Under the pieces are notes generated by a model. The model made no database searches and was not told the origin of the DNA. It saw only the letters and a list, made by a program, of their open reading frames with translations. A stretch of DNA of 64,000 nucleotides from Rhabdophis nuchalis (Eukaryota > Chordata > Lepidosauria > Squamata > Natricidae): contig CM077652.1 of NCBI GenBank assembly GCA_039707465.1, forward strand, positions 40,424,118 through 40,488,117, written 5' to 3'. Shown here one piece after another: positions 39,701-50,300 of this stretch. Both the position numbers and the translations under genes were made by a program. Position 1 is the stretch's first letter. Every line of letters begins with the position of its first letter.

Positions 39701-39888
39701 ATCTCAGAATTGAGGAAAGAACTCAATTTAGCCAAGAACTGCAAATTTGGATCCAGAGCTCAAATTCGATCGAGAAACACATATTGGATGCTATCTGGGA
39801 TGCAGAAGCCGAAAAACAAGTTGATTGGTTGATCTGAGCTTTCCCTAAAAAGTTAAAGCCAACCGTTTCTCAGAATTGACAAAAGAAC

Positions 39889-40090
39889 ACAACTGCTGGA
39901 GGCTAATTGTTCCACTGATTCATAGTTCTCACCTCAGGAAATTTCTCCTTAGTTCCATCTCCTTGATCAGTTTCCCTCCGTGGCTCCGTGTCCTCCCTTC
40001 AGGGCCTTTGGAGCAGAGGCTGACCTCCAATCCCCTGCAGGGCCGCTGATGAGCAGAGGTTTTCAAGCCAATTTGTGTTCTGGAGGGTTC
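39889..40090 (-). mobile_element. CR1-L3-type LINE fragment
   Basis: Read on the minus strand it encodes the CR1 C-terminal signature GKLIKEMELRRNFLR near 39,930-39,975. It continues into a sequence equivalent to the CR1-L3 copies at 58,150-58,260 (aaatttctccttagttc, gatcagtttccc). The fragment abuts the satellite directly and is truncated there, with no 3' tail. Confidence 0.7.
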
Positions 40091-40129
40091 CCCAATTCTG
40101 AGGCTTTGCTTCGTTTCTCCTCTTTCCAG

Positions 40130-40245
40130 ACTCACAATGAAATCGTTCAACCGAAACACGAAGGCGAAATTGCTGGCCGCTTGTGCGAGGCATCCTGGCT
40201 TAGTGCTGACTTCCTACTATCCTCCGGATTTCCCCTGCTTCCCAG
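40130..40245 (+). other. Candidate small coding exon, unidentified
   Basis: A pyrimidine-rich acceptor (tttctcctctttccag) ends at 40,129. An ATG at 40,137 opens a 36-codon frame beginning MKSFNRNTKAKLLAACARHP and ending at a possible donor, cccag|gtagtg, at 40,245/40,246. No family was recognised. The gene-like look rests only on splice signals and a plausible peptide; the region is otherwise repeat-rich, so a chance ORF is quite possible. Confidence 0.25.
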
Positions 40246-40374
40246 GTAGTGATGAGTAAAGGTGGAGTCCACACCTGCTTTCCTGGTGCCCCTCGAGGAT
40301 CGGAAGCTTGGTGAGATGGGTGGTAGGTGTGGAAACCTTCAAAGGCAGCTCAGCTCAGCTCACCTTTGGCGTTA

Positions 40375-40630
40375 CCTTCCGCCAGCATCTTAAGATGCAC
40401 CTTTTCCAACAAGCCGGCCTAGCAAAACCTCCCGTTCTGACTGTTTTTAGATAGTTTTAATTTGGGGATTTTATACATATTTTAGCACAGGGTATCGATT
40501 GATTTAATAGCTTTTATAATTTTGTACTTGTTTATATTTGTTATGACTTTTAAATTTCCTGTGCGCCGCCCTGGGTCCTTTTTTGGAGGGGGTGCGGGGT
40601 ATAAATTTGAATAAAACTAAAAACTAAAAC
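40375..40630 (+). mobile_element. L2-like LINE 3' end fragment
   Basis: The sequence parallels the end of the L2 at 7,440-7,680: a decayed C-terminal coding end (caccttttccaacaagccgg), a T-rich stretch with ttttagcacaggg, then cctgtgcgccgccctgggtcc and a terminal ataaatttgaataaaac. It is 5'-truncated and diverged, so older than the intact copy. Confidence 0.75.
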
Positions 40631-40739
40631 CTGCTGCCTCCCAATGATACAGCTGGCTCACAGGCCTGGCTAGGAGGTTCTGGTGGCCCTCTGGACTTAA
40701 GAGCAAGTGGGACTTGGCCATGTGGAAGGTCTTCTTGCC

Positions 40740-41000
40740 CAGGGGTCGGCAACTTTAAACACTCAAAGAGCCACAAAGGTCCTAATCAGAAGCTCCCCCC
40801 CTCCCCTCCGTTCAATTCTGGAGCCGACCAGAAGCCCAGTTCCCCCACCATAGAGTCTCCTCCTAGCATGGCATCTCTTTTCCTCTACCTCTCCTAACCC
40901 AAAGCCCTATCAATCATGGAGCCGACCGGCAACAGGGAGCCGCAGCAGAGGGATGAAAAGAGCCACATGCGGCTCTGGAGCCGCAGATTGCTGACTCCTG
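40740..41000. mobile_element. hAT-type non-autonomous DNA transposon (261 bp)
   Basis: Terminal inverted repeats CAGGGGTCGGCAA (left) and TTGCTGACTCCTG (right) are flanked by 8-bp direct repeats ttcttgcc (40,732-40,739) and ttctagcc (41,001-41,008), 7 of 8 identical. This is the hAT pattern. Subterminal agagccac and cacatgcggctctgg form a longer imperfect inverted repeat. There is no coding capacity. Confidence 0.85.
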
Positions 41001-41246
41001 TTCTAGCCGATCTTAATTTGGGAGGAGACACTCCCTGCGGTCTTTACGGCAAGAGTCGATTCTTTCCAATGCCTTTCTGCTTCCCAAATTTGACAGGAGA
41101 CGTTGCTTGGGTGAGTCACGAAACGTCTCCGTTTTAATAAACTTTGGTCCAGTGGTCATGAGTGAGCTATTCTAGTTATTCTCCATAGAGACCTGTTTCT
41201 GGATCTCCTGCAGTTGATGGTCTGTTTTGGGCTGGTCTATCTAGTG

Positions 41247-41720
41247 TAGGGGTGTCAAACTCGATTTCATTGAAGGCCGTGTTGTGTTTGACCTCAGATG
41301 GGGGGAGGAGTCTGGGGGCGTGGCCAGCTTGACATCACCCATGCCGGGGAGGGGGACTTGTGGTGCTAGGTGCTAAGGGAGGGCTTCCCTCAAACTGTAC
41401 CTCCCTCTCATTATAATCTTCCTTCCTTCCCCTTCCCTCCTTTTCCTATCCTTCTTCCCTTTTCCTCCTCCTTTCTTCCCCTCTTTCCTTATTTTTCCAT
41501 GCTCTCTTCCTTGGCATGCTCAAATGCCAAAAGGGAAAGATTTCTCCTTCGGTTTTGTTTTTTGTTTGTTTTGCTAGCCCTCTGCCAGCAAAAATGGAGC
41601 TCAGGGGGGGGCTCACACATGCCCCCCCCCGCCCAGTTTTTAGCCATGATGGCCTCCTGCAGCCCTCTGCCAGTGAAAACGGAGACCTTCTGCAAAGGTC
41701 AGGGAAGGTCTGAAGCAAAT
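41247..41720 (+). mobile_element. hAT-like element fragment
   Basis: It begins with taggggtgtcaaactcgatt, a hAT-style terminus. It continues through ggaggagtctgggggcgtgg and paired segments resembling each other in ccctctgccagcaaaaatgg and ccctctgccagtgaaaacgg. A matching right terminus was not found, so the element is truncated or rearranged and its right edge here is approximate. A pyrimidine-rich tract (ctt/cct runs) occupies 41,400-41,500. Confidence 0.5.
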
Positions 41721-43484
41721 GTGCACGAAAAAAGACAAATTGAAAATAGCCCCAGTAGTCAGGGTAACACAGTCCAATCATCAGCCAAGAGGCCGTTTTG
41801 AGACAATCTCTGGTCCAGGTGCTCCACGCATGCTGTTCCCAGGATGTTTGGCCTTGAAGCTGTGAAACAAGCCAAGTCCAAGGCTCCCCATCGGTTCTCA
41901 GCAATTCCACCCTCACACCACCTGCACACTTCCCCTTGCAGATGCCCATTGCTCCCTCCCACCCCGCTTCCATGGCAGCTGGCTTGAAGGAAAGCAGTGG
42001 TGGCCAGGCTGACAGACTGCTTAGGAGACAGTTAGAGTAGACTTCCCCAAACTTTCCAGCTTTGAGGACTAGTGGAGCAGGGGAGAGGGGATGGTTCCAT
42101 GTAGGTGGCAGATAGTGTGGCCCACCAGCAGCCAGTGAAGCTGGCAGCAAATTCGGACAGTGAGGAGGTTGGGGAGGAACCTGGGCCAGTCCTGGAGTCT
42201 GGGGAAGGCTCGGAGGAGGGCTCTGTGTCAGAGGCAGAGAGGGAGCCAGAGCTGTATGCCAGTTATCAGCTGCCTTCGGAGTCAGACATCAGTGAGGCAG
42301 AAGAACAGCTGGAGCCTGTTCCCAGTGTGGGTATGTGCAGAGCTGCCAGATGAAGGGAAGAGCTAAAGAACAGGGGTCGACTTGGGAGTAAGGCCACAGG
42401 TGGACAATGAATGGCCCCTCCCAGGGGAAATAAAAGAGGAGCGAGAGGGGAGGGGAGTTTGCAGGAGGCCATTAGTTTGCTTCATTGGTTCGTGACTCTC
42501 CGAGACTCCTTGCCAAGTTTTGCAGAGATCGGCCTGGCTGTTCTCCAAGCCAGATAAGGTCGGTGACCGTAAATCCTCCCTTGAAAGACTTTGCTGGAGG
42601 TGAAGGAGCAGAATTCACAGTCAATTCATAAAAGGGGTTTTTGTCGGGCAAGGAATCTGCTTCATGCTCTTGGGAAGCCTCGGTCAGATAACAGATAAGT
42701 GTGCGCTCGCACAGCTCCATTTGCACAACTGGCGCACAAACCTGCTACACGTAGAAATGGAGCGTGCATACGTGCGCTTGCTTGCTGCTCGTGCAAAGGG
42801 TGTGCATACACGTGCTTGCCTGTCGCTTCGGACAGCCTGTGTCACGACTGTTTCCATCATAAATCAAGAAAGAACACACTTAAACTCATTTGGAAAGTTT
42901 AAGGTTACTTTTACTGAAAATGATGAGACTTCAGCGAAAGTCAAGCAAGGAATGAAACATTTAGGCATGCAACATAGGTAACAAAGCATAACCCCACCCT
43001 TAATCCCAGTGACCCCAGCAGATTGTCCAATGCGAAGCCGGCCACAACATCAGGTGCAGTTCCTTCCCAGGGTCATCATCAGAATGGAATGCAGGCTGGT
43101 AGCTGATAAGAACTGTAGCCGTCTCTCTCCCTCCTGCCCCTGTAGTAGCTTAGCAACCCCAGCCCTCCCCCCCGTTTCACCATGTCAGACTATGCAGGCA
43201 AAAGCAGAGGCTGACAGCCTGGTTGTGAACAGCTCATGGCCCAGTAGTGGGCTGTGGCTTCTGGGATGGGGAGTTAGAGGACAGGGACAAGGGCCTCCAG
43301 AAGCTCCAGTGTCAGACGAAGAGATGGAGGCTGCACAAGGGGTGAAATCTGGGCACACCAATTTCGGCATGGACTCACAACATCCCGGGGTCACCTTTTG
43401 CAAACTTCCCACAGCCAGATTCCGACAAGCAAAGTCAATGGGGGAAGCCGATTCGCTTAATGTCCACGTGATTCCCTGAACAAC
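41721..43484. other. Gene-poor DNA with LTR-like stretch
   Basis: No convincing gene. The segment at about 42,100-42,680 carries an acidic 82-codon open frame (42,105-42,353), then ggggaaataaaagaggagcg at about 42,424 and a downstream stretch that could be the R-U5 part of an LTR. No paired LTR, primer-binding site or gag/pol remnant was seen, so this is only a suggestion. The rest (42,700-43,484) shows nothing I can name. Confidence 0.3.
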
Positions 43485-43606
43485 CACAATGCTTAACAGC
43501 TTAATAGCAAACAAGGTTACAGAATTGGGTGTGATTCCCTTAACAACCACCTTGCTTAGCAACTAAATTCTGGACCCAGCTGTGGTTGTAAGTCGAGGAC
43601 TACCTA
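43485..43606 (+). repeat. Interspersed repeat ending in ggttgtaagtcgaggactac
   Basis: Contains attcccttaacaaccacc, ttgcttagcaactaaattc and the terminal ggttgtaagtcgaggactac. A diverged inverted relative (gtccttgacttccggccac ... gctaagtgag) occurs at 59,366-59,415. It is likely a DNA-transposon-type repeat; the class was not determined. Confidence 0.5.
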
Positions 43607-43724
43607 AACCAGCCCAAACCAGCCGTAGAAAAAAAATGACCTCCCTTTTTTTTGAGCAGCTGATGAGTGACCAGTCTATGGTCAAGAGGAGACTGGGCAG
43701 CCCTTGGTCCAGAAGGGGATAAGG

Positions 43725-44089
43725 CCATGATGGTGAACCTATGGCACATGTGGCACATGGAACCCTGTGGAGATGCGTGCTATCGCCAGCTGCTCTTCTG
43801 GTTTAAAAAACAGATCATTTGGGGCTGTTTTGGGGGCTTTTCCAGGCTGTTTTCAAGGCTGTTTTTCAGGCTGTTTCCAGGCTGAAAAACTGCCTGAAAA
43901 TGATCCCCCAAATGCCCCAAAAACAGCCCCAAAACGGCCTGAAACCCCCCAAAAAATGGCCCAAAACCAGGCATGCGTGCACTGACCAGCTGGTTTTCGG
44001 GTTTCCGGCACTCTGGCACATGTACATGGATGCACATGGATATATATTTTGGTTTGGGCACTCATTGCCGAAAACGTTCGCCATCATTG
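43725..44089. mobile_element. hAT-type MITE with long internal inverted repeat (365 bp)
   Basis: Termini CCATGATGGTGAAC (left) and GTTCGCCATCATTG (right) are inverted repeats. Flanking 8-bp repeats ggataagg (43,717-43,724) and gtataagg (44,090-44,097) match at 7 of 8 positions. The interior at about 43,815-43,975 is an extensive imperfect palindrome: ggctgttttgggggctttt facing gccccaaaaacagcc, and several caggctgtttt units facing aactgcctgaaaa. The RNA would fold into a long hairpin. Confidence 0.85.
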
Positions 44090-44097
44090 GTATAAGG

Positions 44098-44195
44098 TCT
44101 CCTGCGTGGGCAGGGGGTTGGACTACAGGACCTCTAGGGGCCCTTCCAACTCTGCTATTCGGGCAGGGGGTTGGACTAGAAGACCTCCAAGGTCC
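44098..44195 (+). repeat. Two partial CR1/SINE tail copies in tandem
   Basis: The motif gcagggggttggacta followed by gacctc...cccttccaactctgctatt appears at about 44,110-44,160 and again, shortened, at 44,163-44,200. The same tail ends the CR1-L3 and SINE copies at 54,946-56,060 and 58,004-59,325. It lies just beyond the 3' end of the large minus-strand gene. Confidence 0.7.
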
Positions 44196-44263
44196 CTCAT
44201 CTTGCAATTCTATGTTCTTTCAGGCAGGGCAGACCCTGGACACAACGCTGCCAAAAACAAAGA

Positions 44264-44269
44264 TTTATT
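44264..44269 (-). promoter_or_regulatory. Polyadenylation signal AATAAA of the SPATA31-like gene
   Basis: On the minus strand AATAAA occurs 34 nt beyond the TAG-side end of the long exon (stop codon at 44,305-44,303) and is followed by a T-rich/GT-containing stretch (tttgtttttggcagcgttgt). It would give a very short 3' UTR. The position fits the family habit of ending the gene in the same large exon. Confidence 0.6.
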
Positions 44270-44302
44270 GGTGAAAACGAAACCGCAACGGAGAGATTCC
44301 CC

Positions 44303-47300
44303 CTACTTCACCACCCCCGGTTTGATCCCATTCGCCCCAGCAGATTTCCCGGTTTTCCTGGTTTTGGGAAGCTCCCTGGGCACTTCCTGCTTTTTCTTCC
44401 AGAAACAAAGCTTCCCTTTCAGGATGTCCTTGCAGAGATGGAACTTCCCCTGCAGGAGGGTGCGGAAGACGGAGCTCTGCTTGTCCACGGGCGGGGAGGA
44501 TGGTTGTGGTAGTCTCCCTGCCTGTCGTTGTCGTCCTTCTCCTCCTCCTCCTCCATCACCACCACCTCTTCCTCCTCCTCTTTCTCGTGCTCGTGCTCCT
44601 GCTGCTACTACTGCTGCTCCTCCTCCTCCTCTTCCTCCTCCTCCTCCTGCTGTTCGTGCTACTGCTCCTCCTCCTCCTCCTCCTCCTCCTCCTCCTCCTC
44701 CATCACCACCACCTCTTCCTCGTGCTTGTGCTCCTGCTGCTACTACTGCTGCTGCTGCTCCTCCTCCACCTCTTCCTCCTCCTCCTCCTCCATCACCATC
44801 ACCTCTTCCTCCTCCTCTTTCTCGTGCTCGTGCTCCTGCTGCTACTACTGCTGCTCCTCCTCCTCCTCTTCCTCCTCCTCCTCCTGCTGTTCGTGCTACT
44901 GCTCCTCCTCCTCCTCCACCTCCTCCTCCTCCTCCTCCATCACCACCACCTCTTCCTCGTGCTTGTGCTCCTGCTGCTACTACTGCTGCTGCTGCTCCTC
45001 CTCCTCCACCTCTTCCTCCTCCTCCTCCTCCATCACCACCACCTCTTCCTCCTCCTCTTTCTCGTGCTCGTGCTCCTGCTGCTACTACTGCTGCTCCTCC
45101 TCCTCCTCTTCCTCCTCCTCCTCCTCCATCACCACCACCTCTTCCTCGTGCTTGTGCTCCTGCTGCTACTGCTGCTGCTGCTGCTCCTCCTCCTCCTCCA
45201 TCACCACCACCTCCTCCTCCACCTCTTCCTCCTCCTCCTCCTGCTTGTGCTACTGCTGCTGCTGCTGCTACTGCTCCTCCTCCTCCTCCACCTCTTCCTC
45301 CTCCTCCTCCTCCTGCTCGTGCTACTGCTGCTGCTGCTACTGCTCCTCCTCCACCTCTTCCTCCTCTTCCTCCTGCCTGTGCTACTGCTGCTGCTGCTGC
45401 TGCTGCTCCACCACCATCTCCTCCTCCTCCTGCTGCTACTGCTGCTACTGCTCCTCCACCACCACCATCTCCTCCTCCTCCTCCTGCTACTGCTGCTGCT
45501 CCTCCACCACCACCTCCTCCTTCTCGTGCTGCTGCTGCTACTGCTCCTCCTCCTCCTCCTCCTTCCCTCTTGTCTCTCTTTCGGTCTATTTCCTTCGGCC
45601 TTGGGGTCTGCATCCAAATAGCCAGTCCCTGTTGCAGGTTCAATTTCTTCTCCAGGATGCTACCCAAAAGGATCATCTTCTCACTGTCTGCAGACCTCCG
45701 TTCCTGGGGCGTCTTGTGGAGCCCCTGTCTAGGAACCTCCAAATCCTTGATGACCTTCGGGTTAACGACCGGTCTCTGGACGTCAGGACGTTCTTGGCCT
45801 GTTTCCGTGGGAGGCTGGCTGGCCTTGCCCTTTTTCTTTTTCCCAGCTTCTGGGGGCCTTCCTGGGGGACGGTTGACAGGCCTCTTCCCTCTAGGGAGAG
45901 GATGCTGGGCCCCACCGCCCTGCCCCATATCTGCTGCTTGCATGGGGTCTACTGGAGTCTGGTTTTTCTGCCGGAGGACCATGTCCTTACGGTCTGGAAT
46001 CTCACCTGACTTTAGGACGCCACGAACTTTAGGTGATACCACCACTGTGCTGTAGATCTGTTCGCTTGGTTTTTCCGAAGGGGTCACCAAGAAAAGGGTA
46101 GGACCCTCAGCCAAATTTGGGGGTTGTCTCATTGCTGAGGAGTTAGCCCATATGCAGCTGCCCATTTCTTCTCTGAGGGACTCTCCTGCCCCTTTGCTGT
46201 GGTCTTCCCATTTCACCTCTGACCTTCTCCCCTGGTCCCAATCATCTCCCCTCATGCCTTCTGGGCCGCCTTGGGACCTGGTCTCCAGGGACAAGAGGCT
46301 CTGCTCCTTAGCGATGGAAATGGTGACTCTCTCCGTCCTCCCCTCTTCATCACTGTCCGTCTTCAGGGTCAAGCTGCAACTTTCATGGTGGACCTGGAGT
46401 TCAACATCTGTCCTTGCGGAGTCTTGCTTTCGAAGGGGGCTCTTTCTACTATCCTTGGGAGGTTGAACACGGTGGCCTCTCGTGGAGGACCTGCTTCGTC
46501 TGGGGGATGAAGGACGTGGCAGGCAGAGGAATCTCTGGCATTCAGAAGACCACTGTTCCAGCAGTTGGGTTCTACAAAAGGCTTGGCACCTGGTTGCTTC
46601 TCCCAGAGAGGGGCCAAGGAACTCCCTCCACATAAGCCTCCTCCCTCTCCTTTGTAGCCTGAAGCTCTGTGTTGCATGATGCTCCCTCTTATCTTGCCCG
46701 TAACGTCTGGTTACGACATCCTCGTAGGAGCAATTGGGAAGTTGAACACAGTGTGGGAAGATATAGGAGATTTGTTGAGGGATGGAAGCATGATATGGTT
46801 GGACCTCCCAAGACATCTTGGCAGCTTCTGACTCTTGGAGAGAAGAACTGCTCGTGTCTTCTGAGGATCCTCCTGACCCATCCATGTCATCTCCTGAGGA
46901 CAAAGAAGAACCCTGGGTTTCGTTGTCTTCTGCTATGTTCCATTGGACTTTCTTCTTCTTCTTCTTCTTCCTCTTCTCCTTCTCCTCTGGTGACAGTAAT
47001 GACACGAGAGAGGGCTTCTTGGGGACTGCTGAACTACAGGGGACACTGATGGGTATCTCAGGAGAACTTTTCAGTTCCCTGGTAGCAGCTGAAGATTTTG
47101 GAGGAGTATCCGGCCCTTCTACAGCACCTCTCTGCTTGGTTGTCTCCAGAGAACCATCTTCCACCTGCTGGCTGACCATCTTTGCCTCAACGTCTGGAAG
47201 AGGCTTCCTGCTCTTCCCCCTCGGTGTGGTCCCTCTATTTTCAAACTTCACTTTTTGGAAGCTGGCTTTCCTTTCAGGCTTACCAACATTGGAAATGTCC

Positions 47301-50300
47301 TTCCTGGTGGTGTAGGAAGAAGGAGAGGAAAGTGGCAGGATCTGAGGATCTTCCGTCCCCTTAGAAGTCCACGAAGGCTGCACGTTAGTGGCTGTGGGTG
47401 GATAGGGTGAGAGCGGCAGGGATCCAGTCATCTCAGAGAGAGGAGGAGGAGGAGGTGGCAGGAAGGCCCTCAGAGATCGCTGGACCCTTTCGGGAAGTCC
47501 CCACCGATGCTCCGACGTAAGATGTCTCAGGTGGACCTCCAAGCGTTTCTTCACCTCCACGCTAAGGAAATCAAGGTCTTGACTAATGATTGGCCATTCT
47601 TCTCCATCCCATGGGGGAACCTTGGCCATTGCCCCTCTAGTGCACTTCTCAGATTTAAAGAGATGTGGGGCAAAAGATTGCAACGACTGTAGCACCGTTG
47701 ACGGCAAGCCCCACGCGTGTTGGATCCTCTTCCACTGGATGTGAAATTCCAGAAGGTTCGGGATGCCCTCTGGGAGGAAAGAGAGTCCCGTTTTGGTCCC
47801 TGAGCCAGTTTGAGCTTTAGTTTTCCGAGATCTGCCTGTTGCTCTCTGTCTCTTACCACGAACGCTCCGTTTTTCTGACCTCTTCTGTTTGCACTTTGGC
47901 TTAAACACCACCGGTTCATAGATGTCTTCCGTTGCCGGTAAGGATTTGGGTGGCAAAGGCAAAAGAGGGTGGGATCCAGTCATCCCAGGACGAGAAGGAG
48001 ATCCGTATGGCAGGAAGACCCTCAGAGATTGCTGGACTCTTTTCGGAAGGCCCCATCTGTGCTTTGAGGTACGATGTCTCAGGTGGGCCTCCAAGCGTTC
48101 CTTCACCTCAGCGCTGAGGAAAACGAGGTCCCGAGAGAGGATCTGCACGTCCCTTGTCTCCCTTCTGGGTTTCATAGATGTGGTCGTCCCACGAATCCTC
48201 CTTGCTTGAAGACATGGGGCAAAGGCATGGAGAGATCGAAGCACCATCGACGGTAGGCCCCACGCGTGCTGGATTTTCATGCGTTGGATGTGGAATTCCA
48301 GAAGGTCCCTCTTCTCATCAGGGAGGAAAGAGGACATTGTTTTGGGACCAAAGAACCTCATTGTTTCAGTAGTCTCCCCTGCCTTAACCTGTAATGCTCT
48401 TTGGGGTGTCTCCGTTGCCCCCAAACGGTGCTTTGCCTTTTGCAACGGTGCCGAAATTTGAGGAGCAGTTGTTGTGTCTTGAGGCTGTCTATACTTGTGA
48501 GGCCAGAGAGCCTGTGCTGGAACCTGGGCAGGCGGCTGAGGAGGGAGGAATGGATGAAACAGGTGTTGAATCCGTTTTGGAATCTCCCACCTATGCTTTG
48601 TGACCATGGTCATCACGCTGGCCTCCAGATGTTGCCGCGTGTTTGTGTCGAGGAACCAAAGCTGCTGGGCCTTCGTTTCCACATCTGTCTTGTCTCCTGG
48701 ACTCATCTGAGCCCTCCTTCTGGTGTGCTTCTCTAGGTCGAGTGGAAAGGGAGCAAAAATGCCCAGAGATTTCAAGATGGCAGATGGCAGGCCCCAGGCA
48801 TGCTGGATCTTCTTGTGGATGACATGAAACTCCAGAAGGTCCCAAGACGTATGGACGTAGGAAAGCAGCTTCACCTCAGGGGATGTGACGGCAGCTGCCA
48901 GGAAGCTGGAACTAGGTCTTGCCTCTGGTTTCCTCTGGTAGATGTTCTTCACCGGCTGGATGGTGGCTTCTTTCCAGGATGAGGTCCACCAGGGTGGTCC
49001 TTCTCTTCTGGGAGGGGAAGCATGAACTCCCTCTTGCAGGCGGAATCCCACACGACGTTGACGGTGGGCTTTTTCGACAGGGACCTGTGATGGAGTGGCC
49101 ATTGCTTTCAACGGATCTTGGATCAGCCGAGGAAGTCCCCACTTGTGTTCCCGGATCTGACGGCTCACATGATACTCCATGCGGTCCTTTGCTTCTTGAC
49201 TTAAAAAGTATGGGTGATAGACCACCACTCTTATCATAGGCTGTGGCACATGGGCCACCTTACTTGCTTTTCTTCCCTCTCCCAATCTCTCCAGAGCCAG
49301 ATCTGTCAAGGAACCTCTCGGAGGCTCAGGTGGGACTGGCGCAAAAGCCTGCAGAGATGTCTGCACAAGAGTTGGCAACCCCCACTCGTGTTGGATCCTC
49401 TTGTGCTGAACGTGGAATCCCATAAATTCCAACTCTTCCTGTTTAACAAACGCCAGGGTAGTCTCTTGGCGGTCCATTTCTCCTCGAAGGCCAGCTGAGG
49501 GCAGAGCCCCCTTGACTGTGGCTACACGCCGTACGTTTTCTGCTGTGTACTGTTGCTTTGAGGCAGTCGGGAAGAGTCGGTTGTAGGCATTCCGCGGGGT
49601 TTCGGCTTCACCCTGGTCGCCTTCAACTGAGGAAGTTCCAGGGTGCAGAAACATTTTCCATGATGCCTGGACACGCTTGGGGAGACCCCATCGATGGGCT
49701 GCAGTTCGGTTCTTGATATGAGCCTCCAGTAGCTTCTGTGTCGCAAGGTCCAAGAACAACAAGCTCGTGGGTATTTTAATTGTCACCTTGAATGCACCCC
49801 ACGAACCGGGGGTGGCCATGCCACGTCCCTCCAAAAGCCGTCCTGGTTCTAAGGAGAAGGAGGCAAAGGCCCGAAGAGATTTTTGAACCGTGGATGGTAA
49901 GCCCCATTCGTGATGTAGCTTCTTGCGCTGAATGTGCATCTCCAGAAGGTCCAGGCTCTCCATTTGGACAAAATATGGACCTTTCCTTGAGAATCTCAGT
50001 TCTCTGGAATCCATTGTATTGTCTGCTTGACTCTCCCGGCCAATGTCCTTCTCCAGGGTCCGCCTCTTGAGGCTGGCCATCTCTAGTGGCGGTCCTCCTG
50101 CAAAAACATTGCCAAACATCTTGTTCAAGGATTTAGTGTAGATATTGGGAACGCCCCAAAGATGCATTAAATGCTTGCGTTTAATGTTCAGGTTGATCTT
50201 TTCCACAGCGTCCCGTTCCGCAAAAAACAAGCAAGGTGATCTGCGTTTGATTTCCGAGGTGACGGAAGGACGTTTAGGAAGAAAAACACGCTCAGTGGGC

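Larger units (their letters stand above)
7681..39888. repeat. 166-bp tandem satellite, right block
   Basis: About 190 further monomers, more divergent than the left block. Variant states combine at several sites: ggatcc or ggatgc before agagctc; aacgagaaac, gatcgagaaac, ggtcgagaaac or tcaagaaac; catattggatg, catatgggatg or caaattggatg; gcagaagccg, gtagaagccg, gtagacgccg or gctaaacctg; and attgaggaaag or attgacaaaag. Monomers are mostly 165-166 bp, with a few truncated ones (for example near 8,500, 13,500, 22,390 and 28,605). The array ends abruptly at about 39,888 within caaaagaac, where a CR1 fragment begins. By eye I found no 17-bp CENP-B-like box. Confidence 0.97.

Noticed and set aside
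7681..39888. CRISPR-like or operon-like repeat array
   Set aside because: Monomers are contiguous with no unique spacers, and the surroundings are eukaryotic retroposons.
1..39888. CENP-B box in the satellite
   Set aside because: The closest candidates (attcgaacgggaaac) do not satisfy the required spacing of TTCG, A and CGGG on either strand by eye.
42105..42353. Acidic 82-residue ORF as a gene
   Set aside because: No family match, no splice or promoter context, and it lies in a region resembling repeat or LTR sequence.
44049..46055. Large plus-strand ORFs (668 aa Pro/Ala-rich, 493 aa Ser-rich, 373 aa Leu-rich)
   Set aside because: All are shadows of the triplet array in the minus-strand exon, and non-repeat sequence on their flanks is not protein-like. 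The minus frame alone continues with family motifs.
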